Assembly: GCF_027942865.1 (NCBI RefSeq)
Contig: NC_134509.1
Span: 7,602,254-7,666,253, forward strand
Direction: 5' to 3'
DNA: 64,000 nt
Source of the DNA: Odontesthes bonariensis
Lineage: Eukaryota > Chordata > Actinopteri > Atheriniformes > Atherinopsidae
Made by a program: the position numbers and the translations under genes. The notes beneath the pieces are model-generated. The model was not told the origin of the DNA. It was given only the letters and a program-made list of their open reading frames with translations, and did no database searches. Positions 12,401-25,167 of this stretch are shown piece by piece (position 1 is the first letter of the stretch; each line of letters opens with the position of its first letter).

Positions 12401-15400
12401 CTGTGTGGTTTGCAAAGCTTGCTGGGTGGAGTGGCTACACAACAGGCATGGCTGGTGAGACGTCCCTACGACACGATTGCTGACAATTTCCGCTTCCTGT
12501 CACAGCATGTAGGAATCTTTTTTCTTTTCTTTTTTTTTTCTCTCTGTTTTCCTGCACCTTTTCCATCCCCATCATCACTTCTTCCATGATCATGACGAGT
12601 GGCTGTTTTTGGTTTATGGTTGTGTTTTAAGACGGGCAGTTAAAAGCCTCTGTTGTTTTCCTCTGGAAAAAAAATAAAAGTGCCTGCCGGTGTCTGTGAG
12701 AGGCTACTGTATGTTGCATGGTCGGAACATAAGGTCAGATGTTGCCAAGGAGTTTTTTCACTCTTTCACTTAACATTATGCGGCTTCCTCTGGGGTCACA
12801 GTTTTTGATGTTTGCCGTGTTCAGAGATTGATGCATGACGGGAGCATTTTCAGGGCGAAGGGGGGAAGGGTGGGGGGTGCAGTTGGGGAGGAATGAGACT
12901 GCTGTGAGAAGTGTGGTGTCATTTCAGATTTATTTTTCCTCCCCCCCCAAAAAAAAAAAAAAAAACCGAAAAATTACATTTCAGATATGCAAGATGGATG
13001 GTAAAAATAAAAGAAGCACTTATTGTTTACGCACACACTTGCATCCACCGCTCTTGGAAAAAGAAACACCAGATCTCATGGAAGTGCATTTTGTTGTGAC
13101 AACTTTTCTTTTGATTTGTCAGCATGAGCTCAGACTTCCGTTGCAAATGGCCTTGGAGATCAAACACACCATGCTTTCGCCATTTGCTCTGGCTCTTGAT
13201 CTTAAATCCTGCTTTTGTTTTGTTTTCTTTCTTGCTGCTAAAGCTCTTCTGCATGGTATTTTTGAATGTCCTGCACTCTTCTCTGTGTCTGTGTGTTGGT
13301 GTGCAGAATTAAAAAAAAAAAAAAATGGAGGGCGGAGAAAGAAGTTGATGAGAATGCCGGAGATATCTCTCTCGTTTCCTCTCCTTTTTTTTTGTTTTGA
13401 TTTGTTTAATCGGCTCTCCTCCACCTCTTTCCTCTCTTTTTCACCAGGCCAGTCTGTCTGTCTGTCTCTCCCAGTTTTTGTCTACATTTCTGCTGTACAT
13501 CCCTCCCCCCACCCCCATATCTCTGTCCATTTTCCTGTTCTGGGTTGTAGTCGGGTAGCATAAACATTGGAGAGTGGGATTAAGATTTTGAGTGATTTCT
13601 TTCTTTCTTTCTTTCTTTCTTTCTTTTGTCAGTTATTTGATTATAACCTGGCTAATGATAGTCTGTAGTGTCCCTAGATGTAATTTTCTCTCCATTTGAT
13701 TGCTCCCTCTCCAAAACCTTTCTGATCTGTGTTCGTAGCGGGTTTGTAGAGTCTAGGTTGTTGTGACGCGGCTGATACTTGTAGGTGACTGTTACATCAC
13801 TTCCTCTCTACCACAGGGTGGGGGTTGCTTTTCATTACCTCGTTTTGTTTGTTCTTTTTTTTTTTTTTTTTTTGGGTTCATCATTTCTTTCTTACATATA
13901 TTTTCTCTATTTCCCTGATGATTTTTGTATGTTGTTGTTGTTGTCAGTCTCCACGGTAACTGCTCGCGTGTCCTCACGCCGTTTCCCTGGCAACGGTAAG
14001 TCGTGTACACATGGCATCATCTTTGAATGACCCCTCCCCCCCCCCCCCCACCCCCATCCGTCCAGAACAAAAATAAAAATGCACCCAACACCCAAATGAA
14101 GGACTCCTTTGCTGAAGGGAGCTTGATTGACTGATTGATAGAACCTGATTGGCTAATCCTGTGGTTGATTGATTGATTGGGGAGGTGGTGAATGAAACTA
14201 TTACGAGATTAGCCATTGACCGCATGGCATTATAATAAGGCCACTTGTGTAACTGAATGTACTGCATCTATCTGCAAGTGCAACAACTATGACTACCACT
14301 TCTTATGCATTCATTCCAATCACCTCTCTAACTGCATTCAGCATATAATTCCAGGGCTGTATCCTGCATGGTTTACTCTCTTTCTAGTCATCTGTATGAC
14401 GTCATATAGTACTATGTCATCTCTCTGTGTCATGTGTTAGGCAATAGCTGCATTTTTTGCACCTTAGTGGGACAGCATGCTGAAGCATGAGTGCTATGTT
14501 AGCTTTACTGGAGAGGGGATAATAGCTGTCTGTTTATCAAGGTGTGCTGCAGTACCCGATTATTTCTTCCTGCACCAATGTGTAGACCCGCTGTTAAGGT
14601 ACAGCTGTGCAGACTCAACATTCAAATTGAATACATGTATGTGGAAGAGTATTTGGTTACCCAAAATGGGCTGCAAGCATACAGAAATTGAACGCAAATC
14701 TACGTCTGTTACACGAGACAAAAAGCTGCCCTGAGACAATTCTTAGCGGACTTGAACGTTTCCAGCAGTGGCAGCGTTTCCTTGTCACTGTTCTGATTTC
14801 TGTGAGGAGGTGTCTTTGATTTACTTTTTGATCTGTTTGGTTCTGGATGGTGTGTGTCGGTGGTTGTGTGCTCCAAGGTGTTTCTGGTGTGCGACACTGA
14901 TCTGAAATGCCTGGCAGTGTTTCACAGCCACGGTTCCATTTGGTATTTTAATTTCTTTTACCTTTTTTTGAGGAATGATATTTGCATCCCCCATCCTCTC
15001 TGTCTCTTATCTTAGCCTCTCCCCTCTCTGTATTCGTTCTAGCGCCATTCATTCTTTCGCCATCATTGCCCATGTATAGTTAGATCCAATGCAGGCAAAT
15101 GCTCAGATATGTGTGTGTGTGTGTGTGTGTCGCATCTTATTGTTTGTTCCTTCCTTAGAAGGACTGCATCTTTGGATGGATTGTTCACTCTCTGCCTCTC
15201 TCTTCTCCACCAAATGTCTGTATTTTTCTGTGTCTTTTCACGTGGACTGGCATCTCCTTCTGCATCCCTCTATTTCTGTCTTTTCTCTGTTCTCTCTTCC
15301 TCCTCTCCCTCATCTTTCTTCTGTATGATGTGTATTCGATTGGGAGGGCGTCCAACCTCTTTTTGATTGGTCTCTTGCTGCATTCGATGCTTGCTGATTG

Positions 15401-18400
15401 GCTAGTTTTGCTCACCTCTGGAGATGTGATGCGCTCCTGATTGGCTGTATGTAATTTGTGTACAAACTCTTCGATCTTTGTGGGTTTTTTCTTTCTTTTT
15501 TTTTTTTCTTTTGCATTGCGTTCAACTGATGAATCTGCTGCTTAATTCACCTTCTTTCCCCCTCCTTCATTTAGCAGCAATATAATGGTCTTGGATTTTC
15601 TTTTGAATGCTTTTGCTCTGAAATGTTTTTGCTGTTTTCTTTGTTCTCTGTGCCAATGGTTGCATTGTTTTGTGCGCAAAACTGCCTGACTACTCACCAG
15701 GATCCTCGTTTTCTGTGTCTTTCTCCTTCAAAAGAAGCGCATGCATCAATTACCATTGCTGCTCATCAACAGAATTAACCCCGTCATGAGTAAAGAACTG
15801 TTAGAAGAATAAATGACACCTCACACGAAAAAGCAGACGTTTACTATGAAGGCCCCAGTCTTCACTCTCTTTAGGCCAGATTTGATTATGCGACACTTCT
15901 GTAGCTTTTCAATACCTTTGAATCGACTGAAATGTGTTCAATTTGGGCTCTGAACCTTTTTGTTTGGCGTCCAGGTCAATAATGCCACAGCCAGAGTGAT
16001 GACAAACAAGAAGATGACCACACCGTACTCTAACGGAGAGGGCCTCGCTGCACTACCATACGGTAATGCATTTTGCTCAGTTAGACCTGTGACAGATGGA
16101 TTTCTTTCCCCATTGACTTCATGTCGCAATGTGTCAGATTTTCATAGACGCCTGAGAAAATCACTCGTATTTCTTTTAATGCAGGGAATTGGATTTAGTT
16201 GACCTCAGAGGGTATGAGCGTAGTTTGGTGCTGGGGGCGTGTCCACTGAAGACACGGGGGGAGGAGATGCATTGCCAGTTGAACATTGACAAGGTCGACT
16301 TTTGCTCGCATTAAATCAGAGAGCTGCTCCGCCATGGATCACTGACTTTAGACTTGCCTTAAAAGTCCTGAACAGAAAATCAATAAACCATTTAACAGTT
16401 CGACTTCACAATCAGGTAAAAACCTAGTTTCAGTCTTTTATAGTGTGGTGGAAATTTTAGTAAGGCACAGAGTCAGTTAATTTCTGAGGAGATGAGATGC
16501 TTTTAATAATATCTTGCAAGAGAGAACAACACAGTACAGAGTACAGAGCTGCTCTGACCACTTGGGCAAAAACAATTCAGTTATAATACAGATTATTACG
16601 TAATCGCTCCTTTGAGGTTATACACAGTAACACTCAATACAATGCATATAGGAATACATTTTTACCTTACAATAGCATCTTTTAAGCAGCTATTGTCTAA
16701 CACATATATCATATTTCTATGCAGAGCTCTGAATTGAGTTTTTCCTCGAATGTTGCGTTGATGCTGTAATCTTTGTTCATTACAGCTGGTTGGAAGTTGA
16801 GTCCGATGGTTGGAGCCATGTACAGTCCTGAGCTCTACACAGGTAAGACACCAAGAACTATCTTCTTTTGTTTTTTTTCAGTCTCTTTGCTTTTGGCTGC
16901 TTTACAGCTTTTCAGGGAGCAAAAAATGTTCCCGTTTCCAGTCGTAATCAAAGGTTATGATCAGGCTCTTTTCTCAAATGTGAAGATGTAAATGCCTGTC
17001 TTCGTCAAAGTGATACAGGAGTGGATATCTTTTTTTTTTCAATCCTACACTACACTCCTATCCTATGATAAATTATACAGGCATTTACTGCCTTCTCTTC
17101 AGCTCAAATGATGAATTGAGAGAATAATCTGCAAATGAATTGATACATGTTCATCTCCATTGGTATTATTTGGAATAAAAGTGGGAGCTACTGGTTCAAA
17201 CGTAACCCGTCTCCCCATCTGTGACTCTCTTGTGTCAGTACCAGGGTTTCCGTACCAAGCGGCAGCGGCTGCCGCCTCCACTGCTGCGACCTTTCGGGGC
17301 GCTCATCTCCGCGGCCGCGCTCGGCCCGTCTACAGTGCAGTTAGGGCAGCTGTCCCGCAGGCTGCCATCCCTACATACCCTGGGTAAACATCACTCAGAT
17401 GGACATTTTCATAAGAAAAGAAAAACCTGTGAACTAATGAATAATAAAAAGTAGTCAGCTGCCTTCTTTGAAAGCATGGCTTCACTTATTATCAAGTTAG
17501 TATTTCATAATGATGCTTGCTGTGTGTTTGAAGAGATTTTTATTCAGGTATTGACTTTGATAGTTTGCTGAGCTGAAATACCATTTCCTTGTATCTCTGA
17601 ATTGGTGCTGATCCCTTAGAGTATTTGAATTGAATGATTTCTTTTTGGCGGTTTTGTTCTCCCACCGGCTGAAGTAGCAGTAGTATCACTTGAAAGTCTG
17701 AGCATCTGTATACAAAGAGGTGGTATTTTGTCTTGCATGTTGCACGGTGTGTAATAATCTCACCCTTCTTTCTCTTCTCTCTCTCACAATCTGTTTGGCA
17801 CCGTTTTCTCACCCCCCCCCCCCATCGTCACCCTTGTTTGTTTTTCTCTGCACTGCCCACACGGTGGCGCATCACACCATTTTTTCCCCTCATTTTTCTT
17901 TTTCGTTTTGTTTTGTTTTGACATCCTACCACCGCTCCTACTCTCTACCTTTCCTTCCTTTCCCCTTCTTTGTCATCTGTCTCCTTCTCAGTGTGATGGC
18001 CTATCAGGATGGCTTTTACGGTGCAGCTGATCTCTACGTAAGTATTCCTGTCTCTCCTCCAGTGCCTCACTCGTCACCTACGTTTCCCTCCTCTTTGCCT
18101 GTGGGTTTTCAAGTGTGAAATAGCACGGATCAAACCCATAGAGGCGTGTACTTTTGGGTGTTTGGATTCATCCCCACTCCACATTTCATGTTATGACTGA
18201 ATCTATGATTATGAGTTCAGATTTTTTTTTTTTGGATTACAGTTACATTTTCCACTTCTCTAAAAGCACACAATGTACACTCTCATGTGGAATGTTCCAT
18301 TAGTGATGTACAGAATTTCACTGCCCAAATACGATCGCCCCCCAGTGCAGGACACACTTAAATCACACGCTCATTCACGAGTAGACTCTTCTAGGGTTTG

Positions 18401-21400
18401 TTTCTGTGCATTTGTGAGTAAGTCTTGTACCAATGTGATTATGAGTGTGTGCCTGTGTGTAATAGTGTGCGCGTGTGTGACCAGGTTGACAATAGCTGTT
18501 TCTGTTCTCTCTGTAGACTAGTGTTTCAGGACATTAGTGGCAGATTGCCCCAGGTAGGGTTTACACACTCTGTGTGAGAGCCAGTGTGCATCCTCCTCGT
18601 CTCCAATGATTGCGTGCTGCTAGACATTATTGACCATCTGAGATTGAAATGCCTCTGTCTTCTTCTACTAACTCACTGGATTCTGACATGGGTGGAGTTA
18701 CGGAAGGGGGAGAAAAGAATTCAGCTCAAATCTGATTTGATCAATAATACAATATTCCTCCAAGTGATGTGGACATGGATTTTTTTATTATTTTTTTATT
18801 TTTTATATGGAAGTAGCTCCAGTGTAATGCAACTGAGATCTCAGAATATTATTTCGTAAGATTTAGGGAAACTAAATCCAACCAGATCTATGTTATACAT
18901 CCAGCCGAAGTTGAAGACTTTTATTTGTTTGCATTTACGTAAAAAAAGATGGATGAAAATGGTACATTGCAAAGAACTTTAGCCGGCCCTTATTTCTTTA
19001 CATTTTGCTTCCAAGCAGCCAGACTTTCTTGTAACCTTTTAAGATGGTCTTGAGCTTTCTGAAAGTTTTCTTTGGACATTGGCTGCTTTCTCACTAATTT
19101 TTAGTCCAGCCCATTTTCAGAGGAATGTGTTTTTTTTTTTTTTTTTATTTGTGAAACCACTTAACACTGATTTATGGATTATTCAAGCATAAAAAGGGCA
19201 TCTAACCTATAGATGGCATAGAACCAATTCTGTAATTGTAGCTTTAGGCACTTTTTCAACTAGCAGATGTCCCAAAGACACATTATTTGTTCACATTTCC
19301 TTAGCTGCATCTACAAAAAACCTCAAAGTTGACAGTTTTATAGACATAAAAAAAAAGCAGTTTTTTTCACCTTCAATTTAATTCCGAAAGAGATATTGGC
19401 CACAATCTTGACATATTTCTGGTAAAAATGCCAATCCTGACCGTAAAAATGTTACTTAATAAAATTGACGAATGAACAATTGCGCTGGGAAAAATACTCT
19501 CCGTAATTTAGTCATCTGATAATTCTGCACCCTGATAATGTTCCCCTGAGGACAATAAAACTCATCTTTCCTTTGTTCAGCGTTGACGTTATAGGTCTAG
19601 TAACATTTTCAATTGACCTCAGAGCCTGGTTCGGTTCAGAAGTTAAATTGCCTAATATTTACTCAGCCTCGCTATGGATGGATCACTAAAAGGATGTATT
19701 TACATGATAAAGAAAGACAAGACTATATGACAAGAGATCTGATGTAGCACTGGGTGTACACTGGCAGTCAAAGGATGTACTGTAGGACAATGATATTCAT
19801 CCAATCTGCAGTTAATTCAGACCCCTTCCAGGAATCTCCCTATCTGTTTCACCTGTGGCATGCTAACTGAATCAGTGTCAGCATGCGGACGTACTTACAA
19901 GGCTGACCCCCTCCCCAACCCTCTCCTACTTCCTCCCACCTTTTTCCATTTAAAAAAAAAAAAAAAAAAGTCAACTTTTCATGTGTTTTTTTTTCTCTTT
20001 CTCCGTCTTCTTCATTTGTAAAGTAGCTTTACTCTCCATCACCTCACTCTGGTCATTTTCCTTTTCTCGTACATTTTATCATTATTCTCTCTCTTACAGT
20101 CCAGTTTAGTTTCTCAGACTCTTCTACCTTTCTGCCATTTTACAACACCACCCCCATCTCCTCTTCCCTCTCCTTCCCAGTCCAGCCTTCCTCCCATAGC
20201 AGCAACTGTGTGGTCCTGAATGCAGGGACTTGGTCGTGACTGATTCTTTAGGGTAGAATGCAGTGGTGTGCGCTGTTTGTTTTTATTTTATTTTTTTTAA
20301 AGGGTGTTATGACCTAATACATGTTCTGAGTTTGGGAAAGCATGCTGTGTCTGTCAGTGATTGGTTGCTGGCCACGTGAGAGTGAGCGTGTTTGCCCCTT
20401 TTTTTTTTTTATCCAACTGGCTGACTGTCTTCTTACACCTGTAGTTTTCTTTTATTTTCCTTTAGTGCGTCCGTTCATCAGCTGTTCATCCAAACATAAA
20501 TAATGACACAATCATCCTGCCACCCCTTCCCCTTTCTCTAACTGTGTGTTTTTGGAAGGGAACGGGGGTGGGACACGGATATGGCTATGAGCTCTCTCTC
20601 CCTCTCTGTCGAACTCACAGAAGGGAAGATGAAGCACTCGAGTGCTGCAAACAGTAAAAAGCACCGTGTACGATTCAGGCTATTTTTGCTGAGTTAGTCA
20701 TGGAGTGAGAGAGCCACACAGAGCCTGAGCTACATTCTTGTGAATGCCGTACTGCACCAGATTATCCAGTTTTGCTGACTGTCTGCTTGTTAATCTTCGC
20801 TCTTCTCTGCAGTTTTCTCTCACAATGTAACCCTTTAGATTCACTACTAGTGTTCTACTCTGCAGAAGAAATGGCAGACATTGAACAGGAGTCTCATCTT
20901 CTTTCTGTCCCTTTCTGCCAATCCCTTCATTTCCTCTCTCTCTCTCTCGCTTTCCTCCACCTCCCTCCTTTTCATCGCCTCCTCACAGGGTGGTTATGCA
21001 GCGTATCGTTACGCCCAGCCGGCTGCTGTAGCGACTCCTGCAGCTGCAGCCGCCGCAGCTGCCGCTTACAGTGACAGGTGAGTCGACTGTTCAGAACATC
21101 TCAGTTCCCTTCTCTTAAAGACCAAAGTTTCAGGTTGCAAGTGGGAGTAGTTACCCGTAAAGCTAGTTACTACCCGAGTTCCCGAGAATTACAAAAATGC
21201 ACCACATGTAAATGCATGTACAAGAATGCGCCGACGAGCAAATTTCATAATATTCACAATGGTATGTAGCCAATGTTTTAGTGTTTTATGAAAAATAATA
21301 GCTCAACCTGGGACAGAGGCAACAAAAGGCTGGAAAAGCAAGTGTTGCTAGAAAGAATCAGCTGGAGGAGCGTGTTGCAACTAATTAGGTTAATATAACA

Positions 21401-23103
21401 GGACTGGGTATACAAAAGAATACCTTAGAGAGGTAGAGTCTCTCAGAAGTAAAGATGGGCAAATGTTTCTCAACTGATGACTTTGAATATTCCGTCATTT
21501 ACAGTACATGATGTCATCAGAAGAGTATCTGGACACACTGTAGAGAATCAGTTTAGGATGCCTGTGATCTTCAGCCACTGCATGGCTCAGGAACGCCTCC
21601 AGAAATCTCTGTATCTGAACTCTGTTCAGTTTGCTGTGCCATCCACAAATGCGGGTTAAAGCTCGATCATGCAGAGAAGGAGCCATACGTGAACACAATC
21701 CAGAAGCTGTGCCTTCTTCTTTGGTCCAAAATATCATTTTAAAGTTGACTGAGACAAAGTTGAAAACTGTTCGGTGGTCAGAATAATAGAATTTTGCATT
21801 TCTGTTTTGGAAATCATGGGCTGGGTCCTCCAGACTAAAGAGGAGAGGAACCATCCAGCTTGGTATCAGTGCTGAGTTTCAGATTCTGCATCTGGACTGA
21901 TGCACCTGCAGTCCAGACCTTTCACCTATTGAAAACGTTTGTGGCATCACGAAACGCAAAATATGATGAGCAGTTAAAATCCTATATCAGACAAGTATGT
22001 GACATAAATCCTTTCCTGAGGGTGCAGCAGCTGGTCTCAGTTCCCAGACGTTTACAGGATAGTGTGGTAAACATGTCTCTGTCCAAACTTAAAAAAAAAA
22101 AAAAATTTAAGGTGTGTTGCTCTCATCAAAAGTCAAATGTCTCATTTTCAACATTTGATATGTTTCCTGTGTTCGATTGTGAGCAGAATATTGCTTTATG
22201 GGATTTGGGGATTTGGAGATTGCGTTCTGTTTTATTTATATTCACACAGTGTCCCATCTCTTTTGGGACTGAGTTTGAACATTAAACAAAATGCGTGAGT
22301 AACTTTGTCCAGATTATGAAGAGAGAAGATTTAAAGTACTTTGGGCTTTCCCACCAAACAGGGAAACATTCCTTTCTCTGGCAGTGACGAAATGTTTTGA
22401 ATCTAATTTTCCTTTTCTTTTTTTCCCTCTAAAACATTCTGTGATGTTTCTTACAGCTATGGACGAGTTTACACGGCAGACCCCTACCATGCTGCACTTG
22501 CTCCGGCTGCCTACGGCGTTGGAGCTATGGTAAGAAAATGACACCATACACAGAAGGTTTCTGGAGTTCATAGCGTAATCAGTTGGCCAATGATCCCACT
22601 CAAAATAAAAACTACTTGCTCGTTCTTTCACTTATAAACGGGCATTAGGACCTACTGGAGCCTCCACCTCACCATCATACCACTTTGGTCTCTTTGAAGT
22701 GGAGTTGTATAAATGGTTCAGCCATGAGCACATACTATGCACTTAGCTTCAGAGCATACCAACACCACAGGTGTTTACTTTGTGTCTCTTTCACAGCAAC
22801 ATTATTCCACTTCCACGAACTAAAGCCTCTTGTAATTAAATCACAGACTCGTTGGGCTCAGCGGAAAATGCAACAGACGGGAAGCCCAGTGCTGAACATG
22901 ACATTGAAAGGATCGATTTGTTTTTGTGTGTTTTTTTTTTTTGTTTGTTTGTTTTTTTCATGATTTATTGAACGCTGAAATGAAAATGTGTGGTAAATCA
23001 CTGGGTGCACCCTGAGATGAAAGCATTCTAAATGTCTGTCTCCTCTCTTGTTTTATAGGCCACGCTGTACAGGGGAGGCTACAGTAGATTCGCCCCTTAC
23101 TAA
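9433..23103 (+). CDS. rbfox2: RBFOX2-type RNA-binding splicing regulator, N-terminus missing
   Basis: Nuclear RNA-binding protein that recognises (U)GCAUG and controls alternative exons. Eleven exons with matching GT/AG phases were read by eye: 9433-9639, 11209-11376, 11815-11868, 12028-12120, 15975-16062, 16786-16842, 17239-17383, 17992-18037, 20989-21077, 22457-22529, 23059-23103 (354 residues plus TAA). The RRM starts in exon 2 ([20 protein letters not shown], containing RNP2), continues in the invariant 54-nt exon ([12 protein letters not shown]) and includes RNP1 GFGFVTF in the 93-nt exon. The C-terminus has [28 protein letters not shown] and ends [29 protein letters not shown] and [13 protein letters not shown] fit RBFOX2 better than RBFOX1 or RBFOX3. 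Oddities are a Gly-rich linker instead of the usual Q/S/T-rich one before the RRM, an EGLAALPYA insertion before GWKLSP, and RGRARP where mammals have RGRGRT. No brain/muscle alternative exon was seen between 16,842 and 17,239. The family is nearly certain; the paralog is inferred. Confidence 0.9.
10071..10450. mobile_element. TTAA-flanked MITE of about 370 bp
   Basis: The two ends are imperfect inverted repeats: TTAAAGGTGGGGTATAAGAT on the left and ATCTCATACCCCACCTTTAA on the right. Both abut a TTAA target duplication, as in piggyBac and Kolobok-type elements. The interior has no transposase reading frame, so it is non-autonomous. It lies in the intron between the first two visible rbfox2 exons. 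Confidence 0.8.
12028..12120 (+). other. rbfox2: 93-nt RRM exon of rbfox2 (candidate autoregulated cassette)
   Basis: Exactly 93 nt, phase 0 at both ends, coding [20 protein letters not shown] and on to GRKIE with RNP1. In mammals the equivalent exon is skipped under RBFOX control, giving an RRM-deleted dominant-negative protein. Length and phase here allow the same. The upstream tract is very C-rich (runs at 11,994-12,013). The following intron carries TGCATG at 12,715, 12,832 and 13,250. Regulation is inferred from the family. Confidence 0.8.
13597..13626. repeat. (TTTC)n microsatellite
   Basis: About seven TTTC units in the intron after the 93-nt rbfox2 exon. The same intron (12,121-15,974) also has poly-A tracts at 12,949 and 13,310, poly-T at 13,855, poly-C at 14,035 and a short TG tract at 15,111-15,130. 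Confidence 0.9.
13947..13995 (+). promoter_or_regulatory. Two RFX X-box-like sites, or a cryptic 48-nt exon
   Basis: GTCTCCACGGTAAC (13,947-13,960) and GTTTCCCTGGCAAC (13,981-13,994) both fit the RFX X-box pattern and lie 34 bp apart. The same bases are bounded by a good 3' splice site (pyrimidine-rich stretch, then GTTGTTGTTGTTGTCAG) and a consensus donor (ACG|GTAAGT). That would define a 48-nt exon at 13,948-13,995 whose fourth codon in the rbfox2 frame is TAA. The two readings compete and neither is proven. Confidence 0.3.
21273..22283 (+). pseudogene. Decayed Tc1/mariner transposase remnant in an rbfox2 intron
   Basis: Matches the remembered consensus of a common teleost Tc1/mariner family in order: the GGGACAGAGGCAACAAAAGG 5' leader, the helix-turn-helix part near 21,480, the central part with CATGGCTCAGGAACGCC and the C-terminal DDE part near 21,915 (CCAGACCTTTCACCTATTG). 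The reading frame is broken by frameshifts, stop codons and at least three internal deletions, so it is dead. The left terminal repeat is missing and the right one is degenerate. It lies between the exons ending at 21,077 and starting at 22,457. Confidence 0.8.
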
Positions 23104-25121
23104 AGACACTTCATTTCCCAGGAGCTCCTCTCTTCCATTGAATTACTCTGTAAGAGCTCCCCCTGATGTTGTGGAGGTGGACTGCACCCCATTTTAAGTG
23201 TGGAGTTGACCACAACAAAGAAATTTCAGATCCCATCCCCAGAGCAGTCTCTACGTTTTCTTATATACGCTACTACAAAAATAGAGGAATGCTGTATTAA
23301 AGACTGAAGGATGGCCTTTACATTAAAAAAGAAGAAAAAAAAAATTAAGACTGAAAATGGCCACCTTCCCTATTGCACGGCTGTATTATAGTCTCCCCCC
23401 TCCCCTTCCCTCTTCTTCCCTCGGCACTCAGCAGCACAAGATTTGGGGACGGAGCCCAGATGTTCTTCCAAAGGCTGTATGTGGATACTTGACATTTCAA
23501 CAGCTGTCATTAATGTATGAGAAAGCTGAGAGCTGCGTGGCGTGCTCACACTTGTGGATGTAAGGAAAGAAAGAGAGGGAAAGGAGCAATCGAGGTGTCA
23601 ACAAAACATCAGGGCGGTAGAGGGAAAGAAGTAAGGTGCCTGGAGAGAGAGAGAGAACGCCTGAAAACATTTTGACCCAGAATGAACGAGTCACCAGTAT
23701 GATAAAGCACCCACTGGTGGATTTTAGTGAGTTTTTTTTCCTCCTGAACGTGGGCGGATAGTAAAGACGAGAGTTCCAGCCCTGCTGCGTTCTGCTTCGA
23801 AGGCGACCGGACACGGCAGATCGGAGGGATTATGGAAAGCTGAAGGAGGGAGGGTCTATTTAGAGCTGTTCCTTACCTCAAGTTTTCTTAGTATGTGGAA
23901 ATGGTAAACCTTTAAACTTACAATTGTTATGATATGCAAAGAAATTAGTTTAGAGAAAAAAAAAGTTACCAAATTATAATTATTATTATTATTATTACTG
24001 TTGTAATTATTCTCATTACATGAAAGCATTGGGGGTTTTTTTTTGTTTGTTTGTGGGTTTTTTTTACCCGGCTACACAGCAGTCGCTGCTGTGATGGAGG
24101 TTCAGCAGTTGAACCATGGGGTTGAAATCAGAAAAATCACTATCGATATTACAAATACTCCACATTTCGACTATATAACACAACTATGTCTCACATGTTC
24201 CTGGTACACATTTCTCAATATGTGTGACCGTCACTTAACACTACGAGAAGTGCGACACTACACTGCAAACATCTTCTTGTTGAGTTTACATCCAAATTAG
24301 ATCATCGAGCTGCAGCCCTGGGATTCAGGTATCTGTTGAGCGTGTAATGATCCTTTTAATGTAGAGATGCCCCCCCCCCACCCCACCTCGTGCTCCATCT
24401 TTTATAGAGTCAAAGCACCGGACGAGTCTTCCTGAAACATACTTTTAGTGGGTAATTGCGATTTTAAGATGCTGCCAACAGCAATTACTGAGCAAGAGAG
24501 AAATTCAGTTAGAATTCATAGTGAATATTTAAATGCAAAACACATTATTATTGTGCATATTTCTATACTGTTGTACCCTATATTTCCAGAACGTGGCTTT
24601 ATTGGCTTTTGTTTTTGTTCCAAAGATTTGTAGAAAGCACATTTTTCTGCCGTATGTATAAATATATTATCTGTGTTATTGTTATCATAATCTTATAGCT
24701 GTCTTTATTTACCTTCTTTTCGTTGTTTTTTTTTTGTTTTTTTTTTAAATATATATAGATATATATAGATATATATATATATATATATACATAAAAGTGT
24801 TGTTCCTTCTTTAGCAAGGTGCACATTTCAAGTTTTGTTTCTTTTGCTTTGGATTAAAGTTCCTGAGCTATGAGCAGACCCAAGTTGTGACAGTTAAAGG
24901 TATGCAGGTAACTTTTTTTTTTTCTTCTTTACTTAAATTCTCAGTTAAATATTCAATCAGTCCAGGTTGTTTTTTTTGTTTGTTTGTTTGTTTTATTTGC
25001 TGTTGTTCATTTATTTTAATTTTTTTAACTTTTGATTGATCATAAGATCCGGCCAGCATTACCACCTTCTCTTATACATTTCACAATATACAAAAACAAC
25101 TGTTTTGTTTTCTTTCTTTCT

Positions 25122-25167
<46 letters not shown>

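Noticed and set aside
12835-13563. 242-residue open frame on the + strand
   Set aside because: It consists of intronic poly-A/poly-T-rich sequence between rbfox2 exons, with Lys/Phe-rich low complexity and no homology.
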